Assembly (NCBI GenBank): GCA_032622095.1
Contig: CP136069.1
Location: 72,441,319-72,505,318 of the forward strand
Source of the DNA: Siphonodentalium dalli
Taxonomy: Eukaryota; Mollusca; Scaphopoda; Gadilida; Siphonodentaliidae
Reading direction: 5' to 3'
Length of the DNA stretch: 64,000 nucleotides
Both the position numbers and the translations under genes were made by a program. Below the pieces are notes generated by a model. That model had not been told where the DNA came from and ran no database searches. It was given only the letters and a program-made list of their open reading frames with translations. Positions 56,119 through 64,000 of this stretch are shown here, piece by piece (position 1 is the first letter of the stretch; the number at the start of each line of letters is the position of its first letter).

Positions 56119-57078
56119 ATATTTTTTAAAAACATTTTTTAAAAACAACTTGAGCTGAAAATATTTTTGTTCAATCTGGCAAACAGAAAATCTGTTTTAA
56201 CTTCTTTGTTGCTGAATATCATTGTGCAGAGGAAAGTATGTGTACAATGTATGAGAGACATCATGAAAATCCTGTGAATCGTCTTAGAAAAACTCTAAAG
56301 ATTTGAATTTTTTAGATCCTAAGCAAATAAAATGACAAATATACCGATGATTTATCAAGGGGAAGTAAATTTCTAACGTCTTTTAAACTTTGATTTGATT
56401 TGAAATTTAAAAAATATATTTCAATCTTTCCATATTAAATTTGAAGTGAAGACTTAATGTACAAGTCAAATATGTATAAAAGTGCATCCAAATCAACATT
56501 TTGCAGGTATCCAATGATCTCCCCCACCTCCAAAGAGAGAAAAAATTTCTATAGTTAGAGATCGACTGCCAGAAACAAATTAATAAGTTGAATATAACAA
56601 ATTGGAAAAATAGGTTGAGATTATTAAATTTTACTTTCAAATCAACTAGGCGATGAATATGTTCCTATATTTGATTGAGATTAATAAAGTTTACTTTCCA
56701 AACATGAGTTCACCATGTTGCTACATTTGATAAAAAATATAGACCGCTGATACCATATTAGTGTTTTTACAAAGTCATACTTTTTGAAATGAGACTTTTC
56801 ATAATTTTTTTTCTAAATTGAGCACTAAAAATTACGGTCACTTTTAACTTTTCACTCCATAAAAAATTATAAAATCTCAAAAGGACAATATCTTAAACTT
56901 GTAGTGAATGTCCAAATTGGGCAATCCTACTCATCCTAATCTAAGCCACCAATTGAACTGAAACCACGTGTACGATGACCAATGTAAAACAAACACAACC
57001 AAACACAACTGTGAGCTAATTAAACAGGTGTGAAAAATACCAGACCAAAGTTCAAAGAGCTTTAACAGTTTGTTGAAT
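56119..57078. other. No gene recognised
   Basis: Very AT-rich. TTTTTTAAAAACATTTTTTA occurs near 56125. Nothing further. Confidence 0.35.
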
Positions 57079-57117
57079 AATCCCCCATCGATTAAAGAAT
57101 CCCCCATCGATTAAAGA
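57079..57117 (+). repeat. 19-bp tandem duplication
   Basis: AATCCCCCATCGATTAAAG twice in a row. Confidence 0.85.
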
Positions 57118-57605
57118 CCACACACCTGATGGGTTAACTTAATGCAGTCATATAAATATTACGATTATGCAGTAAAGTGTATTACCAAAAGTATGGATAT
57201 CACCAAGAAACATACAAACATACAGCGCGAACTTAGTTTATAGATATGACAATGGGCTATATGTAGGAGGACACCCACATAATTGTTAGCTATACTATGC
57301 CCAGTTGTAAGTAGCAGCATATTTATCTACGAAACCGGGTCAGATTATGGGGCAAATAAGACATATTTCTGCATTCTGACCGATTTGAAATATGTTATAA
57401 ATAAATGTAGATACGGACATACAAGTTAATTAAAATAACAATGAAAATATAAGAGTGACAACACATAATAATAGTTAAATTTGAACAAACCTCATGACGA
57501 AAATCAGTCTTTACTAGCGAACACAAACCAATAACAAAAAGTTGCAACTAGTTACGTCCGCATGTAAGAGAGCGCGGGTGTACAACGAAGTGCAGATTTT
57601 GTAGT

Positions 57606-58444
57606 TCACCCCCTCGTGAGCCTCACGGAAAGTATGTCAAATTGTACCGCTATTAAACGAATTATACAACGGAGCGCCGAGCAGTGCAGAACACTCCCAA
57701 TAGTTCTATGGATAAACATAAACACAAAATCAGCTGACCACAATACAAATCGAAATATATATATTTGTGAATGGTTTGACCCGGAATTATTTACGACAAT
57801 TAAGGCATTTATAACAGATGCACTATTAAAGCGCGGTGGACAGTCATTGCATGTACTGCGAGTGACCAATAGAAAACAAGTCCGAGATGCAGTGGGAATT
57901 CATAAGATAACAACATTTCAATCAAGTTACTGGTCAAAAGTCGTTTTAAAAACTAATTTTAGACATGGATAATCAATCATGGAATACAATGAAATAAGAA
58001 TTGTGTTATTATCACGCGAGAATGACGAGAAATTTAAGAGAAAAGTGGACTTACCTATTGTCGTCGTGTTATTTTAAGCAGATGCATTGTGCATATTGTC
58101 CGAAATCACATGGTCAGCCTATGCAGACGACACTATAAACGAATGTCCGTCTTCGCGCACTCGCTGGTCTTTTGTGAGCGTTGTCAAACGATCTTTCTTT
58201 ACATTTCGCATTGTGAATCGGTGGACATTTGCATACTGAGAGTCGTTCGATGCATGGGGACCTTTCGCCGATGATTAGATTTTTCTACTGCGCGGACTCT
58301 CCCTGCTATAGTTTTTTCGCATTAATTCATGGAATTAAAATATGCCATCGATGTCCAGTGACTGTTCGATATCTAACATGCTATGCAGTAATGTACTGCA
58401 GGCACCATGCGATTGGAACGACTCACTTCTCTGCGAGGGGGTGA
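57606..58444. mobile_element. Possible DNA transposon with 11-bp inverted ends
   Basis: TCACCCCCTCG at 57606-57616 faces CGAGGGGGTGA at 58434-58444, 839 bp apart. CpG is enriched inside. A plus-strand frame runs from an ATG at 57634 to 57972 (112 residues). It is polar, with the segment EWFDPELFTTIKAFITDALL, and is more protein-like than other frames in the window, but I do not recognise it. No clear target duplication was found. The palindromic ends could be chance or mark an unclassified element. Confidence 0.45.
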
Positions 58445-59177
58445 TTTAATGCAAGAACGATGCAATAAAATACTTCCAGGTCATTTTTACGCTTGTGGGT
58501 TATTGGTACGAGATTTAAGAACGCGATGATATATAACGCGTGCATATCTTTACGTCAGTGCGTTCATAGTGGGCTGTCTTTCGTGGGTATCAACGCTCTC
58601 TCCGACTAATCCTGGTATGATTGACAAGCCAGCTGCAGATTACGGGATTAATTTTTCTTCAAAGACAAAATGTTCTTTCAAAATATATTAAAATGTCCAG
58701 CCCGTTTGGGAGAAGCCATATTACCGAATCGCTATCGGGGGACAGATGTTTTTGTTGAAATTTAAATTGATCAATTGCCAAAAAGTTCTACAACCGACGT
58801 AAAGTTGCGAGAGAAAACAAATATTATATGTGGACTTTTTTTTCTCTCTCCTATCTCATTGAAGTTCGAGTGTTCTATATATACGACCAGGGAAAAAACT
58901 ACACGCAGTGCGGGCACACGCAATTTAATTATTTCTGCACTTCTAAAAATATCGCTGGCAACATCTTTACAACAACACATTATCTTTTCCTTTGACCAAG
59001 CGATATACTGTTTTACCGAAATTAACCATTCCACTTCGTGATGGGAGATTGTTTTCATCATTGCATTAGACCTACCACCCTGGTTAAGTGGTTCTGCTAA
59101 TTTGCAATGATGTTGTTCAATTGTTGGATCATGCTGAATTATAGCTATGACGTTGTTGGATCCTGCTGATTTTTTAT
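58445..59177. other. CpG-retaining, no gene recognised
   Basis: Frames at 58771-59061 (minus) and 58775-59041 (plus) overlap almost completely on opposite strands and are unlikely to be real. No domain or repeat recognised. Confidence 0.35.
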
Positions 59178-59830
59178 CATGGCATTAATCTCTACTCTAG
59201 CTACGCCCATATACAGAGATCATATTCCACCTGTACAAACCTGGGAACTTTTTGATGTTGTGACAGGGAAGTTTATAACAACGAACAAAACAGTGCATGT
59301 CAGGCCTTAACATTCGACGAGAATCAGCTAATCGATTCTCGTAATGATTTTCGTGAAACTTTTCCATTTTCAGTGCTTTATGACTAACTTGATTCGGCAT
59401 TTGATTCTTGCAAAATGAAATGTATTTTGAGCCCTGTATGTAATATATTTCTTAGTTAATACATGTTCCTAAACAACACATGTCACTGTAGGCGAAGTTC
59501 ACAACTCGAAATTGCACGAATTAAGTGACTTTGTTTTGCGTCGCTTACAATCGTGGAATTTCTCCTGGGTAATTAATTCAATGTGTATTGCGATATCAGC
59601 TCACATACGTCACCAAAAAAAAACATGCAATATTGGGCTGGGGCCACTCATATACTATGAAGTGGGCTATTGAGGGACAAGATTTAATAAAGAAATATAT
59701 GCCCTGCCTTGTTTGTTCAATGTTAATGTTTTAAGTTCCCTGCATGTCAGAACGGATCAGAACATCAAACAAGTCCCATTAGTGGAATATGACATCTACG
59801 TGCGTAGCCTAAGTAGATGTTATAGTTATT
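59178..59830. mobile_element. Family D element, long diverged copy
   Basis: CATTAATCTCTACTCTAGCT, CATATTCCACCTGTACAAAC, GAACTTTTTGATGTTGTGAC; then an inserted stretch of ~140 bp (59300-59440); then TTTCTTAGTTAATACATGTT, TCTCCTGGGTAATTAATTCA and a mirrored arm to ACGTGCGTAGCC. Both arms are more diverged than those at 55 kb. Confidence 0.65.
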
Positions 59831-59837
59831 TATGTCA

Positions 59838-59881
59838 ATTTGTAATGAGCGCAGCCATTTTGTAATGAGCGCAGCCATTTT
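59838..59881 (+). repeat. 20-bp tandem duplication
   Basis: TTTGTAATGAGCGCAGCCAT twice in a row. Confidence 0.8.
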
Positions 59882-60122
59882 GAAAATATTTTAAAATAGA
59901 CATGTTCTTGAATGAATCTTTTTATCCTAACAGCACCATACAAATTCTGGACAGCAATCAAGATCCATTCCAACACCATGGCAAAATAGCAGGACAACAC
60001 AACCAGAGTGATTACACAAGTAGTATTTTACCTTCCCCGAAATCTATGATCGTGAAACGTTGAACTTTCGTTGACAAAACTGATACCATGTTAATTTGGT
60101 GCAGGACCCTCGTAGTGCCTGC

Positions 60123-61009
60123 GCGCGCCGAAAGCGACAAAAAGTGCGCCATTAGTAACTTGTGCGCCAAAATGTGCGCCATTAGCGTTGTTTCGGCGCG
60201 TGCCGAAAGAGCCGAAAGCGACAAAAAGTGCGCATTTTGTAGCTTTCGGCGCGCCGAAACATGCGCTAATATCGCACATTTTGTCGCTTTCGGCGCGTTA
60301 TTAATGGCGCACTTTTTGTCGCTTTCCAGTACATATATTTACTTGAAATTGGCCCCAAAAAAGGGAATTAGGGGTCCCTGGTGGCTTGATTCCCTCATAT
60401 GGTTTGCTTATTGAATTAAAATTTGGTAACCCCCCCCCCCCATATTTTCATGTTATCTGCATCTCTGCCCCACGAATGTGTGTCTTCACCCCGGAGTTCT
60501 AGTAAATTTTATAGTATGGGGATATCTCCTGCACATATATATTTAGCATTTCCATGGTAATCAAAAGGGAATTATGAGTTATTGGTGGACTGCATCCTGC
60601 ATATGGTGGGCCTATATAGACTCGAAATTTGAATACAAGACATATTTCCAAATGAATATCAGCATCCGTGCCCCAGGAATGTGTCTCCACCCCGGAGTTC
60701 TAGTAATTTCCAGTAAAGGGACATCTCTTGCACAGATATATACAATTTTGATGGGGGGGGGGGTACCAAATTTTAATTCAATAAGCAAACCATATGAGGG
60801 AATCAAGCCCCCAGGGACCCCTAATTCCCTTTTTTTGGGGGCCAATTTCAAGTAAAAGTACTGGAAAGCGACAAAAAGTGCGTCATTAATAACGCGCCGA
60901 AAGCGACAATATGTGCGCCGTTACGTTTCGCCGAAACAACGCTAACGGCGCACATTTTGTCGCTTTCGGCGCGTTACTAATGGCGCACTTTTTGTCGCTT
61001 TCGGCGCGC
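60123..61009. repeat. ~890-bp composite palindrome with GCGCCGAAAGCGAC boxes
   Basis: The outermost 37 bp of both sides are perfect inverted copies (60123-60159 and 60973-61009), carrying GCGCCGAAAGCGACAAAAAG and TGCGCCATTAGTAAC. The box recurs in both orientations within each side (near 60210, 60270, 60310, 60865, 60905, 60950). Inside lie two direct ~200-bp units (60355-60559 and 60560-60760, sharing CACCCCGGAGTTCTAGTAA). A third, inverted partial unit (60765-60855) mirrors the first. C11 and G11-type runs sit at equivalent places. The class is unknown. Confidence 0.85.
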
Positions 61010-61182
61010 ACCGAAAGCGCCATTAGGAAGTGGCCCCTAATAGTATTCCATACTATATACTACCTTCGTTATGTTTTCGTATACAATTCAGACGTTTGTT
61101 TTCTCAAATGGTGAACCCCAAACTCCAGGAAGAGTTATCTCCCATCGCTCCGCTGAGATACCACTGCCACAAGGACAGTAAA

Positions 61183-61596
61183 CTGTTGGTAAGGATTTCT
61201 GACATGATCTTATTGTTATGTTTTATACGGACTAAACTTGTCTATGTCTGGCTCAGTTCATATTGTTGTCATCAATACCGAAAAAATTACCATTATTGCA
61301 AACTTCTGTTGGTCAAAATAAAATAGGTGACTAAATATAGTTCCGACGATACGTTAAAATAAAATATCGGTCCGCAAAGTACCATTATTCCGGCAGTAAT
61401 AACGGAGAGGGCGCTGCATGGAGTTTGGGGAACCCGCGTATAGTTGGAATGTTCGTAACATTATATTATTTTCAAAACAGGGACGTTGCTGAGTGGCCTT
61501 TGTTGGGAGGATGTCCACCTCAAAATTTCCAAAATGCTCACACCCTTGAACTCACAAGCAGTCAGTGAAATTCCATTTTGCAATTCTGGTGTAGAA
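61183..61596. other. No gene recognised
   Basis: TGGAGTTTGGGGAA (61419-61432) is an inverted copy of TGAACCCCAAACTCCA-like sequence at 61112-61127. A CGCTGCATGG patch is nearby. Nothing else. Confidence 0.35.
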
Positions 61597-61858
61597 TTAA
61601 CCCTTTCTATACTAAATGGATTCTCCCACCTAGTTATAAAAGTATACATTGGAATGGTCTATTATTGATTGGGAGGGATGTTCGGGTAATAAAATCAGAC
61701 GAGACAAAAAAGCTAATAAAGGTGCAGAAGGATTCATATTATTTGGTGGGAAATGTTCATATAATAAGTTCCACAAAATGGTCGTTTGTTGAACTTATTA
61801 TATGAACATTTCCTTAGGAAACTACTCGTCAATGAGTAGTCAGTATAGAAAGGGTTAA
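61597..61858. mobile_element. Family F MITE, complete (262 bp)
   Basis: TTAA at 61597-61600 and 61855-61858. Inverted ends CCCTTTCTATACT and AGTATAGAAAGGG are perfect. Then the left side has GGATTCTCCCACCTAG and the right side CTACTCGTCAATGAGTAG, itself a palindrome. AATGGTCGTTTG and its AACTTATTATATGAACATTT neighbours form a further internal inverted pair. Reference copy for F. Confidence 0.93.
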
Positions 61859-63387
61859 ACTACGAAACAATTTAAACATATTTCTGGTGCGAGATTTCCA
61901 ACTTCAGGAGCAGGAACATACGTCACTAACGTAATTTATAAACCTTCGCTTCAGACCTTCAGATAGATACTATCTGAAACTCAAGTTGTGGTTCAGCTAG
62001 ATATTTGTCGCAGGAGTTATCGAACTTACCAGTGAAAGGGATTGCGTGCAGTTTACCAACATCAATTAAATGGTTGAGGCGTGTTTGATGTTCAAAATCG
62101 GGGCATAGTCGACACCCTTTTCCCTTGTAAAATGTCGGTTATAAATAAGAGTTTTTAACGATTACAATTTTCTTTGGAATGTGCGTTGTGAATTTACACA
62201 ACTGAATGTACTAGTTTATCCGACAGACAAACTTTTACATATATTTAAAACATTTAAAAACAAAACCGATTTGGTTAGAGACTTGATTGGTGACATATGG
62301 CCCTGAACTGAGGTGTCAGCCATGAAATTTCAAACTGTTGAAAGTTTGGAGGTGAGACAAACACCCCATTCCCAATACCACTGTCACGTACCTAGCTGAA
62401 TGTTACATGCTTTCAATGTGCAAAATAACTGGATACTCACTTGCGTATAACTCAGTTTGATTCATTGAAATAAGATCACAATATGACTTTTAAAATCGGA
62501 CTTGTCCTTTTGGCACCGTTAGACTAATCTGACTAAAATGCACGGATCGCTATCGACGTTTTTGTCAACATGCGGCGAGTTGACACTCCTTACTGCGCGG
62601 GAAAATGCACCTGCACTGTGGTGATAATATTCTCGACATGCATGCACTGGTGGCACGAACTTTCAGGACGTGGCGACAGGGTGCGTTTTCCGGTGTGTCT
62701 CGTCACCTCAACTTTGGTGAACATTTCCAACAGGTGGAAATTGCATGTCTGGCACAACAATAGTTGGAAATTTCACACATAAAAATAAGTTGAAATTTTT
62801 GTTAGTTTAGACCAAAGGTTGCATATTTCCTAATTTTTGTCAAATTTTTGGACTCAGATGGCCATCATTTGGAAAATTCCTAACCTCGGGGTTGTTGGGG
62901 GTGTCATGTGAAATATCCAATAGTTTTGAAAGTTCGAGGTCCCAGTTAAAAAATTCAGACAAAAATGGGGGGTGGTTGTAAAAAATTTCAGAAGTTGGAA
63001 ATTTCACACCAAACATAGTTAGAACTAGAATGCACTCAGAGAGATGCCAACATGCGCAAAAAATGTAATAAACAATAATTTAAAAAATAATTTCACTGTA
63101 TTTTACTTAATTTATTTAATTTAATTTAATGTTAGAAAAATTACCATTTCTCATTTCATCACAGATAAATGCAAATTACTATATTAATCATTTAAGTAAT
63201 TAAAACCAATTCCATGTTGCCGAAAGGATGAGACTTTAATATCGATTTCATTTTTTTCAGCGGCATATTTTCATTTTCATTTTCCGATAGTCAAATTTCA
63301 AGAAATTTGACCAAAGGAGCAATTATAAGAAATAATTAATACTATTTGTGTAAATATTGATAGCAGCCAATATGCAACAATAAATAT
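61859..63387. other. No gene recognised
   Basis: Between 62750 and 63010, TTGGAAATTTCACAC occurs twice among G-rich and AT-rich words. The frame at 62570-62782 has several Cys and Trp residues but no pattern I can assign. Confidence 0.35.
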
Positions 63388-63426
63388 CAATAATTAATCA
63401 ATAATTAATCAATAATTAATCAATAA
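63388..63426 (+). repeat. 11-bp tandem repeat
   Basis: CAATAATTAAT repeated about 3.5 times. Confidence 0.85.
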
Positions 63427-63439
63427 CGATCATTTTATG

Positions 63440-64000
63440 TAATAATAAACTCTTCAAGCGGTGTTTGTGTCAACAAATGCGTTTTGTTTTGTGTTACGTC
63501 ATTCGTCGTATTTGACCCGGAACTCGGCTGAAGATTAGGCTATTCAGCCTATTGCGTCGAATTACGAAATCGCGTTTTGAATGTCCCTCTTTCCCCGCAC
63601 GATAAACAAAAAAGAGGTCTTCGCACGAACCAAAAATGATAAAACTTCCTAATTATACGTAAAAATACCCAAATGAAGGAGTCTATGTAGGTCCCGAAGG
63701 AGTCAATAGACTCTTTGGTGTAGAGTTCTGATGGAGAAAATGTAGGTCGATCTATTTTTGTCATAACTCTGACGTATTTTGAAATCGAAATCGAGGCTCA
63801 CTACGAGCATGCCAGTTTTAAATATAGAAACAGGGAATCCCGACAAATGGCGATATCGGCGACAAACAAATAATCGAAAACAACACATAAAATAAACATA
63901 GCAAAAACGCGGCACAGTAAAAATGTCAGAACGCCACGAGGTTTTACGTCGTTTTTGGTGACGTCATGGAGTGAAACGGAGTAAGGTGACACCAACCTAC
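63440..64000. other. CpG-rich edge, possible promoter-side DNA
   Basis: CpG is clearly more frequent than in the preceding 15 kb. A perfect CREB-type palindrome TGACGTCA lies at 63959-63966. Frames here (minus 63549-63764, 63703-63915, 63801-63995) overlap one another and show no domain. A gene could start beyond the right edge; the sequence given does not decide it. Confidence 0.3.

Noticed and set aside
60123-60330. CpG-island promoter
   Set aside because: The CpGs come from one reiterated box inside a palindrome; no transcription start features are evident.
63959-63966. TGACGTCA as a definite CREB promoter element
   Set aside because: An 8-bp palindrome alone, at the window edge and with no gene in view, is not enough.

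Overview
The window looks like intergenic or intronic DNA from the nuclear genome of an animal. I think a marine lophotrochozoan, probably a bivalve mollusc, is most likely. The reasons are: AT-rich DNA with few CpGs outside a few islands; no long open reading frame outside one minisatellite; no operon-like spacing; dense miniature inverted-repeat transposable elements (MITEs); a tRNA-derived SINE; and repeats of a kind I associate with bivalves (a module ending in a short CACCTGAGAC/GTCTCAGGTG hairpin near 2.2 kb, and modules ending in GGAC-rich runs near 26.5, 31.98 and 36.3 kb). The species assignment is inference. I found no convincing intact host gene, no tRNA or rRNA gene and no CRISPR array.

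Most interpretable sequence belongs to about a dozen repeat families, named here by letter. A is a 210-230 bp near-perfect palindrome inserted at TA (Tc1/mariner-like ends), with 17 copies plus a 22-bp remnant. B is a 210-260 bp element at TTAA that carries two internal hairpins. C is a 250-460 bp element with long inverted ends and, in one copy, a perfect 8-bp target duplication (hAT-like). D is a ~500 bp palindrome with an 8-bp duplication. E carries GGGAGAAGT motifs. F, G, K, L and two single-copy elements end at TTAA. M, N, H and P are further repeats found in more than one copy in the window.

By region: 0-7 kb has hairpins, a bivalve-like repeat, and C, M and A copies. 7-16 kb has TTAA and TTA elements plus A, B and E. 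16-29 kb is the densest MITE cluster and includes a SINE. 29-37 kb has D copies, a 27-bp minisatellite and an A copy with a TTAA element nested in its arm. 37-42 kb holds repeat H, interrupted by a 1036-bp hAT element that carries a frameshifted BED zinc-finger exon. 45.4 kb has a retrotransposon ORF2 tail. 46.8-48.0 kb is a 19-copy 63-bp minisatellite. 48-56 kb has C, L (with a nested hAT) and D. 57.5-64 kb has more CpG and holds a possible unclassified transposon, a GC-rich ~890-bp palindrome and an F copy.

The genes do not form a pathway. What can be read is insertion history: several elements can be compared with unoccupied paralogous sites inside the same window, which fixes their target duplications and relative ages.
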